Source of the DNA: Commensalibacter intestini A911
GTDB taxonomy: Bacteria > Pseudomonadota > Alphaproteobacteria > Acetobacterales > Acetobacteraceae
NCBI RefSeq assembly: GCF_000231445.1
Contig: NZ_AGFR01000007.1
Span: 248,001-312,000, forward strand
Direction of reading: 5' to 3'
DNA: 64,000 nt
Numbering within the stretch: position 1 is the first letter of the stretch; every line of letters starts with the position of its first letter. A program made the translations under genes and the position numbers. Below are positions 1 to 8,690 of the stretch, one piece after another. Under the pieces are notes generated by a model. That model worked only from the letters and a program-made list of their open reading frames with translations. It searched no databases and was not told where the DNA came from.

Positions 1-598
1 TCTCCAAATAATCCTGCGCTTTCATATACGCTTCTGGGTCGTCTTCTTGATGGATGTTTTGCCAATGCTCGCGAGCCTGCTCTTTTTTGTCTTCTGCACT
101 ATAAGAATTGCCTAGTTTTAATTGTGACCAAGCGTAAGCGCCGCCGTTATCTTGTCTGCGGACATTGAGCCAGTAAGGGCGAGCCTCTGGGGTGTTGCCT
201 TCTTTTTCAAAAGACGTGCCTAAATTATATTGCGCCCATGCATAGGCACCGTCATAATCCTCCTGAGGGACTTGCTGCCAATGCGCTCTTGCTTGTTCTA
301 TTTTTCCTTCTTTTACAAAAGAATCCCCAATATTAAATTGCGCAATCGCATAGAGCCTCAAGTCATCTTCCAGACAAATATTCCCCCAATGTTCTCGCGC
401 CTCTCCGATATCGCCTTCCAGATCAAATAAATCACCCAATTTATATTGCGCCCACGCATAAACACCCGCATGATCTTGCCTGCTGACATTCTTCCAATGC
501 TCGCACGCTTTTTGAACATTGCCCGCCGCATAACACGTATTGCCTAAATTATATTCTTCCTGAGCGCTGGCACTTTGATCATTATCTTGAGTATTCAT
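1..598 (-). CDS. TPR-repeat protein, C-terminus beyond left edge
   Basis: Read on the minus strand from an ATG at 598, an open frame runs off the left edge (199 complete codons visible). It consists of about five imperfect repeats of 35-36 residues with the recurring pattern 'A-W-A-Q-Y-x-L-G', then 'E-G' and 'A-R-x-H-W', which is a tetratricopeptide/Sel1-like solenoid expected to act as a protein-protein interaction scaffold. The start MNTQDNDQ is hydrophilic and has no signal peptide, so a cytoplasmic location is likely. The gene is incomplete here and its partners lie outside the window. Function is unknown; TPR is secure, the exact subfamily is not. Confidence 0.75.
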   Translation of the reverse strand, partial: MNTQDNDQSASAQEEYNLGNTCYAAGNVQKACEHWKNVSRQDHAGVYAWAQYKLGDLFDLEGDIGEAREHWGNICLEDDLRLYAIAQFNIGDSFVKEGKIEQARAHWQQVPQEDYDGAYAWAQYNLGTSFEKEGNTPEARPYWLNVRRQDNGGAYAWSQLKLGNSYSAEDKKEQAREHWQNIHQEDDPEAYMKAQDYLE

Positions 599-783
599 GG
601 ATTTAACTTTTCTGGTTCTAATATCTTTAAAATGAAAACTATTCCAAAACACAATATAGAATAGAGAAACGTTCGTTTAACAAGTTACTATCATTGTTAA
701 AACGTTGCAAAAAATAAATTTTAAAGAATGAAAAAATGAATATATAAAGCAATCATTTGATATGCTTAAATTCTTTAATGTGA

Positions 784-824
784 ATAAACGATAATCTAAA
801 TACTGTAATAAAATTATCGTTTAT
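784..824. terminator. Inverted repeat downstream of DUF2938 gene
   Basis: A perfect 12-bp inverted repeat (784-795 and 813-824) encloses a 17-nt loop just beyond the 3' end of the minus-strand gene at 847. The position fits a terminator, but there is no strong T-tract, so this is a weak call. The rest of 599-846 is AT-rich with nothing recognisable. Confidence 0.35.
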
Positions 825-846
825 ATCAATCTAATATTAGACAAAG

Positions 847-1323
847 TTATTTCAGTAATAACGCTGTACCAAACATCCCAAGAGCAAAAAATGTGTGTGC
901 GACGATATTTAAAATGCGCACTGTCCATGCATTCGGAAGTTTAGAAGCTGCAACACCAATGCCTAAACCTGGTTGTAGTAAAAACCAGCCTGCCCCAACT
1001 GTAATTATTCCCCAAATCCACACTGGAAGAAATGTTGGGTTGGCAAACCATTCTGCACCACCATACAACGCAAAGATCACCCCATAGATAATCCCCACCG
1101 CATAATGACAAAACCAGCCAAATGCTAACTCGTGTTCATAAGGCGCTGAATCATTAATATCTTGATGGAAAACTTGTCCATCTTTTAAACGCCAAAACCA
1201 CCGTCCAACAGGCGCCCAATTAGACCTGGATTGACCTGGTAAAGATCCAAAAATAAAGTCCCAAATATCCATTACAATGGTCGCACCAGCACCAATTAAA
1301 ATACCATTAATTATTAAGCTCAT
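847..1323 (-). CDS. DUF2938 family membrane protein
   Basis: This 158-residue protein has about four hydrophobic helices (near residues 4-25, 67-87, 98-116 and 135-156). Family-typical elements are the N-terminal 'MDIWDF', 'WAPVGRW', 'ELAFGWFCHYAVG', and the 'LQPGLGIGVAASKLP' stretch, which match my memory of the DUF2938 family of small inner-membrane proteins. Its biochemical role is unknown. The length is complete for the family. It is a single gene, with no co-directional neighbour close by; a hairpin lies immediately upstream of its start. Confidence 0.75.
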   Translation of the reverse strand: MSLIINGILIGAGATIVMDIWDFIFGSLPGQSRSNWAPVGRWFWRLKDGQVFHQDINDSAPYEHELAFGWFCHYAVGIIYGVIFALYGGAEWFANPTFLPVWIWGIITVGAGWFLLQPGLGIGVAASKLPNAWTVRILNIVAHTFFALGMFGTALLLK

Positions 1324-1349
1324 TATGTTTTCACTCTAAAACGAATTGT

Positions 1350-1393
1350 TTCTATTTTCACAGAACTATATAATCATCTCATTGAAAATAGAA
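1350..1393. repeat. Inverted repeat upstream of DUF2938 start
   Basis: An 11-bp perfect inverted repeat (1350-1360 with 1383-1393) sits 27 nt upstream of the minus-strand start at 1323. It could be an operator or a 5'-UTR hairpin. No T-tract follows in either direction, so a terminator is unlikely. Confidence 0.3.
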
Positions 1394-1423
1394 ATAAAAA
1401 ACAAAGGCGTTACGAAAAAATGA

Positions 1424-1654
1424 ATACCATCATTATTCCGGCTTTACTCATCATTATCGAAAGAGATCGATGATATAGAAATTATCTTTGTTGAAGTAAA
1501 AGCAACTCACTCGGCAAATTTATCTAAAGTTCAAAAAGCAATTGAATATGCCATTTCAAACAAAAGAATTAAATTTAAAACCTACAAATATGATGACGAA
1601 ACTATTAACAAAGCAAAAGCAACGCTCATCGACAAATATTATAAATATATGTAA
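1424..1654 (+). pseudogene. Remnant of a Holliday-junction-resolvase-like nuclease
   Basis: An open frame without a start codon ends at TAA 1652-1654. It encodes 'DIEIIFVEVKATHSANLSK' followed by 'VQKAIEYAISNKRIKF'. The strand-E-V-K element followed by 'LSK.Q.AI..A' is typical of the PD-(D/E)XK nuclease related to archaeal Holliday junction resolvases (COG4741-like, from memory). The N-terminal part of such proteins, with a membrane helix and the first acidic residue, is missing, and the upstream ATG at 1420 is in another frame and terminates after 17 codons. It is therefore best read as the C-terminal relic of a lost gene. The rest of 1324-1787 shows only short spurious frames. Confidence 0.5.
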
Positions 1655-1787
1655 AAAATATATACAACGAGAGACTTGCTGGATTTTACTATTTTCTTAT
1701 TATGCTTACTCATGCTATATTTTTCTCGATATAGAACCAACAACAAACATATTACTCAGTTAAATAGTTATAAGTCTCAACAGAACC

Positions 1788-3116
1788 ATGATGATCAAAA
1801 AACATACAAAAAAATTGGTTCCACCCTTTCTAGTCTTACACTCTTTAGGATGTACGTGCGCTTTTTGTGCTGAGACCGAGGCTAAAGCTAAAAAAGAACA
1901 TGGTTTCTTTGCTGATAGTGTAATTTCTGTTGTCAATCGCACAGTTTATGACACGCGAAAATATCCTGATGTTACGACCTCCCCAAACCATACTACAGAA
2001 TGGGGATATGGATTAATGGGCACATTCCAATCTGGTTTTACCCCTGGATTTATAGGATTTGGAATAGATGCACAAAGTTATACTGGCGTAAAATTACAAG
2101 CAAAAGGTCGCACGGGGCGTATTCGATTACTCCGTAAAAAAAGCGATGGCAGCGTACAGGACTTTTATAATCGCACAGGTGGTGCAGCAAAAGTGCGAAT
2201 ACATTCTACCATTGTCAAATATGGTATTATGCGCCCTCAAACTGCTATTTTTAGCTCTTCTGATACGCGATTACTACCTGAGACTTCAACTGGACTTTTA
2301 ATCACTAGCCATGAAATACAAGATTTCACATTTCAAATAGGACATTTCACAGCCAGTGCTGATCGTAATGCCAATACAAATCATAATGATCTTGTTGTTA
2401 ATTATTTAAACCCTTCTTTTCGTAAGGGTAAATCCTTTGATTTTATTGGAGGAACTTATACGGGAATTAAAGATATCTCTTTCACTTCTTACTTAGGCAA
2501 ATATCATCAAAGCTGGCTCACTTATTATTCAAATATTACCTATCAACATCAATTTCAAAAACAGCAAAAACTGACTTTAGATATCCAGTTTTATCATAGC
2601 CATAATATTGGCGAATCTTATGCTGGAAAAATTAATAATAATACAGGGAGTATCGCTGCAACTTATCAAATAGGAATGCATCAATTCTTTGCTTCCTATC
2701 AAAAAGTGCATGGTAATACTCCCTTTGACTATGTCACACGAGGGGCAATCTGGTTACCAAATGCAACGCAACTCTCTGACTTTAACGGCCCTCATGAACA
2801 ATCATGGCAAGTCGGATATGAGCTGGATATGGAACGTTTTGGTATCAAAGGCCTATCGTTCAGCACTGCTTTTATCAGAGGAGCAGGTATTAACGGCACA
2901 AAGATGGGAGCTAACAGTGCGTATTATTGGTTAGGATATGGCAAAAATGGAAAACATTGGGAACATGAACTGGTTGCAAAATACACAGTTCCCAAAGGAT
3001 TTGCTAAAAACCTCAATATTGTTGCTCGGCACAGTATTCACCAAGCAAACAAAGCGCAATCAGAGCTTAATACACGCCAGATTAGAGTTGCTGTTGAATA
3101 TCCAATAGAATGGTAA
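1788..3116 (+). CDS. OprD-family outer-membrane porin
   Basis: The 442-residue product begins with a basic stretch and a hydrophobic segment ending near 'CAFCAE' (about residue 28), consistent with a Sec signal peptide. The mature part is rich in alternating Gly/aromatic beta-strands and ends in an aromatic C-terminus (EYPIEW), as expected for outer-membrane barrels. Elements such as 'TEWGYGLMGTFQSGFTPGFIGFGIDA', 'GGTYTGIKD' and 'GFAKNLNIVARHSIH' resemble the OprD/OpdX substrate-specific porins, which take up small organic acids, amino acids or sugars. Two adjacent ATGs (1788 and 1791) could both serve as start. The substrate cannot be predicted. It is transcribed alone and convergent with the lipoprotein gene at 3162. 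Confidence 0.75.
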   Translation: MMIKKHTKKLVPPFLVLHSLGCTCAFCAETEAKAKKEHGFFADSVISVVNRTVYDTRKYPDVTTSPNHTTEWGYGLMGTFQSGFTPGFIGFGIDAQSYTGVKLQAKGRTGRIRLLRKKSDGSVQDFYNRTGGAAKVRIHSTIVKYGIMRPQTAIFSSSDTRLLPETSTGLLITSHEIQDFTFQIGHFTASADRNANTNHNDLVVNYLNPSFRKGKSFDFIGGTYTGIKDISFTSYLGKYHQSWLTYYSNITYQHQFQKQQKLTLDIQFYHSHNIGESYAGKINNNTGSIAATYQIGMHQFFASYQKVHGNTPFDYVTRGAIWLPNATQLSDFNGPHEQSWQVGYELDMERFGIKGLSFSTAFIRGAGINGTKMGANSAYYWLGYGKNGKHWEHELVAKYTVPKGFAKNLNIVARHSIHQANKAQSELNTRQIRVAVEYPIEW

Positions 3117-3117
3117 A

Positions 3118-3151
3118 AAAATGGCTTTTCAAATGAATGAAAAGCCATTTT
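3118..3151. terminator. Bidirectional terminator
   Basis: A 13-bp perfect stem (3118-3130 with 3139-3151, 8-nt loop) carries A-rich and T-rich flanks and lies between two convergent genes. It should end transcription from both. Confidence 0.85.
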
Positions 3152-3161
3152 CTCATATTAC

Positions 3162-3743
3162 TTATTTGCCTTGATTAGGCTGTTGGATAATCACTTGTCC
3201 TGTTGGACTTACCCCATATTTTTGACCAATGGTCTGTAAGATTAAGCTTGCATCATATGCATTATGGGGTGCTTGCTGTAAATTATCAAAACATTGAATA
3301 TTATACGCGATTTCTGCTGGCCCTGTTGTAACAACTTGAGGCACCCCATAGAATGGGTCATTCCATACAGGTGGTCCCCATGCGCCAGGTCCCCAACCAC
3401 CATCATAAAAACCGGGGCCGCCTCCCCAATAACCTCCACCATATCCTTCAGAATAAGCGATTTGTTTTTGTGGCTGTTTATGAACACTACTTCCATTATT
3501 CATCACAATAAAATAATGAAATCCATGTTGAATGGTGGTTTGTGCTGCCTTGATTAACGTAATATTTTGTGCCGCAGAATAGCTGATATTATTATTCGCA
3601 GTATAAGAAATTCTAAAAACCTGTTTATTCAAAGGATATGCGCTGAAATCTCCAAGTTGATTAAATGATAAAGGTGCATCTGGTGCACATCCAGCAACTG
3701 CTGCCACCACGGCAAGCGCAGGTAAGAAAGAGAAAAACCGCAT
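3162..3743 (-). CDS. CC0125/CC1285-type lipoprotein
   Basis: The 193-residue protein has a lipoprotein signal (MRFFSFLPALAVVAAVAGC, lipobox V-A-G-C with the lipidated Cys at 19). The central 'FRISYTANNNISYSAAQNITLIKAAQTTI..GFHYFIV' corresponds to the pattern 'F.V.F.GN..T.....YLL.RAAE.....G...F.V' of the alphaproteobacterial CC0125/CC1285 family. A Gly/Pro/Trp-rich low-complexity segment (about residues 103-135) follows, and then an extra C-terminal region. Cellular role is unknown; location is the periplasmic face of a membrane. Confidence 0.65.
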   Translation of the reverse strand: MRFFSFLPALAVVAAVAGCAPDAPLSFNQLGDFSAYPLNKQVFRISYTANNNISYSAAQNITLIKAAQTTIQHGFHYFIVMNNGSSVHKQPQKQIAYSEGYGGGYWGGGPGFYDGGWGPGAWGPPVWNDPFYGVPQVVTTGPAEIAYNIQCFDNLQQAPHNAYDASLILQTIGQKYGVSPTGQVIIQQPNQGK

Positions 3744-3860
3744 CCTTTATCGTTCCTTTATACTAAATAACAACTTTAAGTCACAATACGTTACGTGACG
3801 TTATAATGTTATAATATATTGTCTTTTCCTAATGATTCAATATATTTCAAAAAATCTTTT

Positions 3861-3895
3861 ATATCTTTTTTATATCTTTTTTATATCTCTTTTTT
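3861..3895. repeat. Short 11-bp tandem repeat in divergent intergenic region
   Basis: Three direct copies of an ATATCTTTTTT unit (3861-3871, 3872-3882, and a variant from 3883) lie between the divergent lipoprotein gene and queG. The spacing is one DNA turn, so the T-tracts are phased on one face and may bend the DNA near the promoters. No other regulatory motif is recognised in 3744-3985. Confidence 0.6.
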
Positions 3896-3985
3896 AATTT
3901 TAGCAGATGAAAAGCTATTTTATTTCTGATAGATTAACCTTTCGTGAATCACCCTTAATATTATATCTCGATTTGATCCTCCTCA

Positions 3986-5041
3986 ATGCTCCTTGAATCT
4001 TTTACCAATCTTATTCGTGATAAAGCTTTTGAACTGGGATTTGATCAGTTTGGGATTTGCAAAGCACAACTTCCTCCTGAAAAAGCAAAACAACTCAACG
4101 AATTCCTCGACCATGATCATCATGGAGACATGAAATGGCTACAAGATCGCGCACACCAACGCGCTAGTCCAGACCATTTATGGCCAGAGGTCAAATCTGC
4201 TATGATATTGGGGGTAAATTATGGTCCACAAACAGACCCTTTATATAATTTAAAACACTTTGAAACAGGCAATATTTCTGTTTATGCACGGCACAGAGAT
4301 TATCATGATATTATCAAGGGATGGTTAAAACATTTAGCACAATATTTTATCAAAGAAGCTAAACCGTTTATAACACCAACAGATCAAGTCAAAGTCTTTG
4401 TTGATACTGCACCCATTATGGAAAAACCACTAGCTCAACAAGCAGGACTAGGCTGGCAAGGAAAGCATACAAATCTTGTCTCTCGTCAATATGGCAGCTG
4501 GTTATTCTTAGGAGAAATCCTAACAACCGTCGAATTACCCCCCTCTAAGTTTTCTAAAAATCATTGTGGCAGCTGCACTCAATGTTTACAAGCATGTCCT
4601 ACCAACGCCTTCCCTGCACCCTTTCAACTCGATGCAACTCGTTGTATTTCCTATTTAACGATTGAATATAGTGGCAGTATTCCACTAGAATTCAGAAAAG
4701 CCATTGGCAACCGTATTTATGGATGTGATGATTGTTTAGCGGTTTGCCCTTGGAATCATTTTGCTCAACATAGTCGCCATTTAAAATTACAGTCACGTAA
4801 AGAATTAAATAGCCCTTTGTTACAAGACTTTGCTCTTTTTACAGACGAGACATTTAGACAATTCTTTTCTGGATCTCCCGTCAAACGTATCGGACATCTA
4901 CGCTTTATCCGTAATGTCTTAATTGCTATCGGCAATTCACAACAAATTTCTTTATTGCCTCATGCACAACATTGGGGAAATCATGATAATCCAATTATTC
5001 AAGAAACTGCCCAATGGGCAATCCAGCAGCTAACATCATGA
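3986..5041 (+). CDS. queG: Epoxyqueuosine reductase QueG
   Basis: QueG catalyses the last step of queuosine synthesis, reducing epoxyqueuosine to queuosine in the anticodon of certain tRNAs, using cobalamin and two [4Fe-4S] clusters. The 351-residue length is normal. Both cluster motifs are present: 'HCGSCTQCLQACPTNAF' (about residues 193-209) and 'CDDCLAVCPWN' (about 247-257). The N-terminal 'KAFELGFDQFGICKA' and 'DTAPIMEKPLAQQAGLGWQGKH' are characteristic. The stop overlaps the next ATG (ATGA at 5038), so the two genes are translationally coupled. It is one of three cobalamin-linked genes in the window, with bluB and metH. Confidence 0.95.
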   Translation: MLLESFTNLIRDKAFELGFDQFGICKAQLPPEKAKQLNEFLDHDHHGDMKWLQDRAHQRASPDHLWPEVKSAMILGVNYGPQTDPLYNLKHFETGNISVYARHRDYHDIIKGWLKHLAQYFIKEAKPFITPTDQVKVFVDTAPIMEKPLAQQAGLGWQGKHTNLVSRQYGSWLFLGEILTTVELPPSKFSKNHCGSCTQCLQACPTNAFPAPFQLDATRCISYLTIEYSGSIPLEFRKAIGNRIYGCDDCLAVCPWNHFAQHSRHLKLQSRKELNSPLLQDFALFTDETFRQFFSGSPVKRIGHLRFIRNVLIAIGNSQQISLLPHAQHWGNHDNPIIQETAQWAIQQLTS

Positions 5042-5268
5042 CCAATCCTTATTTACAAAAACGTAGTCTACGTCTCTCTGGTCATAAAACCAGTGTTGCT
5101 TTAGAGCAAGAATTTTGGTGTGTGCTAGAAAAAATAGCTCAGACAAAAGAAAACTCTTTATCTACTCTAATCACAACCATCGATATGAACAGAGATCCTG
5201 ATCGCCCCCTTTCATCCGCATTACGATTAGAAGCATTAAAATATATGACTAACCAAGCAAAAATATAA
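5038..5268 (+). CDS. Small ribbon-helix-helix protein
   Basis: The preferred start is the ATG at 5038, which overlaps the queG stop by 4 nt and gives a 76-residue protein; an upstream in-frame ATG at 5014 lies inside queG. The sequence 'KRSLRLSGHKTSVALEQEFWCVLEKIAQTKENSLSTLITTID' matches the alphaproteobacterial RHH_4 family (PF13467 from memory): a short basic strand followed by two helices. Such proteins bind DNA as dimers or have unknown targets. Coupling to queG suggests co-expression, not necessarily shared function. Confidence 0.7.
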   Translation: MTNPYLQKRSLRLSGHKTSVALEQEFWCVLEKIAQTKENSLSTLITTIDMNRDPDRPLSSALRLEALKYMTNQAKI

Positions 5269-5334
5269 AATTATTGCCTTTTACCCCAGAAACAGTAAAC
5301 TTAAACTCTATTTTTAATTTTTATTGTTAGTCAT

Positions 5335-6165
5335 ATGGCGTTTTTTGGAAAAGTTTTTGGTACTGTCGCTGGTTTTGCCGCAGGAGGCCCAATGGGGGCG
5401 TTACTGGGGGCTGCATTAGGACATGCTGCGGATAAAAATACGTTATTAGATCCCCCTCCCGGTGGGTGGGCTGAACAATGGAAACGTAAAATTGCTCCTG
5501 ATTTTATGGGAGCCGCCAGTTATATCGCCGTTAAAATGGCCGTCAATACAGGCAAAAAAGATCAAGCTTTGGCCTTAGGAATGATCATTTTATCTGCGAA
5601 AGTGGCAAAATGTGACGGCCCTGTTAATCGTAAAGAAATTAATACCTTTAAACGCTTTTTTGCCATTCCAGAACCACAACAACGTGCTGTTGGCAATTTA
5701 TTTGATCAAGCCCGTCAACGTACTGACGACTATCATAAATTTGCAGAAGAGCTTGCTCTTGGATTTAAAGAGGAAAAAAGCAAGTTAGAGAATCTACTTA
5801 TTTTATTATTCTTAATCGCTAAAGCAGACTTAGAACCTTCTGCCTCTTTACATCCCGAAGAAGAAAAAATCTTACGACATATTCATAAAATTTTTGAACT
5901 TTCAAAAACATCATGGGATTATGCCTTAAATGGAGGCATGCCACGCAGCATTGTTGATGAAATTAACCCTTATGAAGCTTTAGAAATCCACAGCAACGCC
6001 ACCGATGAGGAAGTAAGAAATCAATGGCGTAAACTGGTTAGAGAACATCATCCTGATATGATGGCATCTAAAGGAGCTTCAGAAGCGGAAATGGCAGAGT
6101 CCGCAGTTAAAATTGTAAAAATTAACGCTGCTTGGGATTATATCAAACGAAATCGCGGTTTATAA
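5335..6165 (+). CDS. djlA: DjlA-like co-chaperone (TerB + DnaJ)
   Basis: The 276-residue protein has a Gly/Ala-rich hydrophobic N-terminus (GKVFGTVAGFAAGGPMGALLGAALGHAAD), a central TerB-like helical domain (about residues 60-190) containing 'KVAKCDGPVNRKEINTFKRFF', and a C-terminal J-domain (about 211-276) with the HPD tripeptide near 239-241. This order matches DjlA, a DnaJ-type partner that stimulates the ATPase of DnaK, often membrane-attached through its N-terminus. ATG at 5335 is the only sensible start. No obvious partner gene is adjacent. Confidence 0.85.
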   Translation: MAFFGKVFGTVAGFAAGGPMGALLGAALGHAADKNTLLDPPPGGWAEQWKRKIAPDFMGAASYIAVKMAVNTGKKDQALALGMIILSAKVAKCDGPVNRKEINTFKRFFAIPEPQQRAVGNLFDQARQRTDDYHKFAEELALGFKEEKSKLENLLILLFLIAKADLEPSASLHPEEEKILRHIHKIFELSKTSWDYALNGGMPRSIVDEINPYEALEIHSNATDEEVRNQWRKLVREHHPDMMASKGASEAEMAESAVKIVKINAAWDYIKRNRGL

Positions 6166-6527
6166 GTTTATAATAAAATTTTATCAAAGATATGATTTTA
6201 CCTCTTATTTGACAAACCAAATCATCTATGAGTTACGCTGTATATCCTGATTAAAAATGTGATTTTATTACAACATCTTGTAAATATCAGATTATTTTTT
6301 ATTCTGCTACCAACCTTTTTTCTGTTGTTTAGAAATGAATCTGCTATGGTCAACACGCATTCTGTGTGATGACGCAATATCCATTTATTAAATAAATATT
6401 TGAAATATGACTTCATCCATTTTATAAAAATAGTAAATTAATTTAAGGTTACTTGAGGGAGAAACTGAATTTGAACCACGATAATATTTCTTATTCTTTG
6501 GAACCTCAATTGAAGAAAAATCAAAAA
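6166..6527. other. Non-coding gap upstream of mlaA
   Basis: This is AT-rich sequence with no convincing gene. A TTGACA at 6208 has no good -10 box at the usual distance. A minus-strand frame (6222-6416) has no family features and looks spurious. In-frame TTG codons at 6453 and 6471 could extend mlaA, and a GAGGGAG at 6455-6461 resembles a ribosome-binding site for TTG 6471. Confidence 0.4.
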
Positions 6528-7289
6528 ATGCGTCGTTTCTCTTGTCTTGCATTAGCTGTTGGTTTTACCATTATGACCACTGCTTGTACTGCTCCTGTTC
6601 CCAAAGATCCTGAAGCTTTGGCCGAATATAAACGCAACAATGATAAATATGAACCTACAAACCGTGAAATGTATGATTTCACTATGAAAGTAGATAAATA
6701 TACATTACGTCCTGTTGCAAAAGCCTATGTATGGGCAGTACCTAAACTTGTTCGTAAATCATTAAGCAATATGATCACAACAATGAATGAACCTGTTGTG
6801 TTCTTCTCTGATGTTGGTGCAGGAAAACCAAGACGTGCTGGTGATATTTTTGCCAGATGGTGTATCAATATGGTTGCTGGTATCGGTGGTTTTATTGATG
6901 TTGCAGATATGGTGGGATATAAACACCATGATACAACTCCTGGTATGACCTTAGCATCATGGGGCGTTAAGTCTGGTCCATATTTATTCGTTCCTTTTAT
7001 GGGACCATCCAGCTTTCGTGAAGCTGGTGGATCCGTTATTGCTGTTGGACTTTCACCTTGGAACTATGTTCCCAGAGGATATGGCTTGATTACATTTAAC
7101 TGGGCGTATAATATACTTGGTGTAATTAGTGCTCGGTCTGATTATCTGGACGTTATGGATCAATTACAACGGGATTCTTTGGATCCTTATGCAACGGTTC
7201 GTAGCGCATACCAACAACAACAAAGCGCTGAAATCAAAGAACTGATTGATGATCATAGAGCAACCACTCCAGCATGGTATGTTAAATAA
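6528..7289 (+). CDS. mlaA: MlaA/VacJ-family outer-membrane lipoprotein
   Basis: MlaA removes misplaced phospholipids from the outer leaflet of the outer membrane and passes them to the MlaC shuttle. I chose ATG 6528 because it gives a clean lipoprotein signal, MRRFSCLALAVGFTIMTTAC, with the lipidated Cys at 20; a TTG-initiated form from 6453 would bury that signal. Family features are 'YEPTNREMYDFTMKVD', 'RRAGDIFARWCINMVAGIGGFID', 'GPYLFVPFMGPSSFREAGG' and a late 'SDYLD'. Length from the ATG is 253 residues, typical for the family. It lies 15 nt upstream of mlaC, so the two form an operon ending at the terminator at 7993. Confidence 0.9.
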   Translation: MRRFSCLALAVGFTIMTTACTAPVPKDPEALAEYKRNNDKYEPTNREMYDFTMKVDKYTLRPVAKAYVWAVPKLVRKSLSNMITTMNEPVVFFSDVGAGKPRRAGDIFARWCINMVAGIGGFIDVADMVGYKHHDTTPGMTLASWGVKSGPYLFVPFMGPSSFREAGGSVIAVGLSPWNYVPRGYGLITFNWAYNILGVISARSDYLDVMDQLQRDSLDPYATVRSAYQQQQSAEIKELIDDHRATTPAWYVK

Positions 7290-7304
7290 GTTAGGAACTC
7301 TATA

Positions 7305-7958
7305 ATGAAAACTTCCTTTTGTCGCTTCCTTTTTTCTGCCGTTGCAGTATCTGGCATGCTGTTATCTGGTAATATCGTTTCACATTCTCCTTTTGCTATT
7401 TCTGCGGCACAAGCACAAACAACCTATACAACGCCTCAACTTAGTCAATGGCTTGAAACAACAGGCAACAAAATGGTTGCCGTTGTTAACAGCGATGTAT
7501 CTGCTAAAGAAAAGAAAGCGAAATTTCTATCTGTTCTGAACGAAGATGTTGATGTTGATACGATTGCAAAATTCTGTTTAGGTCGTTTTTGGCGAACTGC
7601 TACACCAGACGAACAAAAGAAATATCTTCAACTATTCCACCAAGTATTAATTAACTCTATTACAGATCGTTTAGGTGAATATAAAGGCGTTTCTTTTAAT
7701 ATCGGAAAAACATCTAAAAACGCAGATAATAAATTTACAATTGAAACAGTTTTACACCGCCCAAAACAACCTGATGTTTCTATACAATGGATTATCAGTA
7801 CCGAAAGTGGCCAACCAAAAGTAGTTGATATTATTGGTGAAAATGCTTCTTTATCTGTAACACAACGTGGTGACTATACCTCTTTTATTGCTAGACATGG
7901 AAACAGTGTATCTGCATTAATTGATGCCTTACAACGTCAAATCTCCCGTCATCCATAA
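7305..7958 (+). CDS. mlaC: MlaC/Ttg2D-type phospholipid-binding protein
   Basis: The 217-residue product has a long Sec signal peptide (cleavage likely after 'AAQAQ', near residue 38). The rest follows the MlaC pattern: 'MVAVVNSD..AKEKKAKFLSVLNEDVDVDTIAKFCLGRFWRTATPDEQKKYLQLF'. MlaC shuttles phospholipids through the periplasm between MlaA and the inner-membrane MlaFEDB complex, whose genes are not in the window. In hopanoid producers a related member is called HpnM; that subfamily cannot be excluded here. It is co-transcribed with mlaA. Confidence 0.88.
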   Translation: MKTSFCRFLFSAVAVSGMLLSGNIVSHSPFAISAAQAQTTYTTPQLSQWLETTGNKMVAVVNSDVSAKEKKAKFLSVLNEDVDVDTIAKFCLGRFWRTATPDEQKKYLQLFHQVLINSITDRLGEYKGVSFNIGKTSKNADNKFTIETVLHRPKQPDVSIQWIISTESGQPKVVDIIGENASLSVTQRGDYTSFIARHGNSVSALIDALQRQISRHP

Positions 7959-7992
7959 AGATGGTTAAGAGATAAAAATCAAAATAACTGTG

Positions 7993-8023
7993 AACCAGGA
8001 GAATTACTTTTCCTGGTTTTTTT
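7993..8023 (+). terminator. Rho-independent terminator after mlaC
   Basis: An 8-bp perfect stem (AACCAGGA at 7993-8000 with TCCTGGTT at 8011-8018) is followed by a run of T ending at 8023. It separates the mlaA-mlaC operon from bluB. Confidence 0.88.
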
Positions 8024-8048
8024 ATGTTTATATAGTTTTCGAGTTATT

Positions 8049-8690
8049 ATGACCTCTTCTCCACAATTTTCACAAGAATTTATTAATGAACTTAAAACGC
8101 TCTTTACTTGGCGCAGAGATGTTAGGCATTTTCAAAGCACTCCTGTGAATGAAAAATTATTAGATCAATTACTCTCTGTCGCTTGCACGGCCCCTTCTGT
8201 TGGTCTCAGCCAGCCTTGGCGTTATATCAAGGTAGAAACCCCTACACTACGCCAACAAATTTATAATCTCTTTAAAAATTGTAACAAAGAAGCTGCACAG
8301 AATTATACTTCAGATCAATATAAACTTTATTCTAATCTGAAGTTATCGGGTCTAAATGATGCCCCTCACCATATTGCTGTCTTTTCAGAAGAAAACCCGA
8401 CCCAAGGGAAAGGATTAGGTCGACAGACAATGCCTGAAACAACGGCTTATTCAACCGTCATGTCGATTTTTAGTTTTTGGTTAGCTGCAAGAGCCTATAA
8501 TATTGGTGTTGGATGGGTTTCTATTTTACCGCCCCACGAAGTCAAATCAATTTTAACCGTCCCAGAACATTGGAACTTTGTCGCATACTTATGCGTTGGC
8601 TACCCTCAATTCCAAAATGAAACCCCTGAACTTGAACAAAAAGGATGGGAAAAACGTAATCCATCCAGACATAAATGGATTATAAGATAA
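8049..8690 (+). CDS. bluB: 5,6-dimethylbenzimidazole synthase BluB
   Basis: BluB is a flavin-destructase that turns reduced FMN into 5,6-dimethylbenzimidazole, the lower ligand of cobalamin. The 213-residue protein belongs to the nitroreductase fold and has BluB hallmarks: 'TWRRDVRHF' near the N-terminus, 'APSVGLSQPWRYI' (about residues 49-61), 'GLGRQTMPETTAYS', 'ARAYNIGVGWVSIL' and 'CVGYP'. Nitroreductases lack the R-R-D-V-R-x-F element. No other cobalamin biosynthesis gene is visible, so it may serve lower-ligand supply or remodelling for the cobalamin enzymes QueG and MetH. A weak hairpin (8741-8758) lies downstream. Confidence 0.9.
   Translation: MTSSPQFSQEFINELKTLFTWRRDVRHFQSTPVNEKLLDQLLSVACTAPSVGLSQPWRYIKVETPTLRQQIYNLFKNCNKEAAQNYTSDQYKLYSNLKLSGLNDAPHHIAVFSEENPTQGKGLGRQTMPETTAYSTVMSIFSFWLAARAYNIGVGWVSILPPHEVKSILTVPEHWNFVAYLCVGYPQFQNETPELEQKGWEKRNPSRHKWIIR

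Noticed and set aside
1542-1873. Two short plus-strand frames before the porin
   Set aside because: They lack RBS and homology, and overlap the nuclease relic and the porin signal peptide in other frames.
3861-3895. Phase-variable repeat controlling queG or the lipoprotein gene
   Set aside because: Three 11-bp copies are too few and lie away from recognisable promoter elements; kept only as a simple repeat.
6222-6416. Minus-strand 64-codon frame
   Set aside because: No RBS, unusual composition and no recognisable motif; treated as non-coding.
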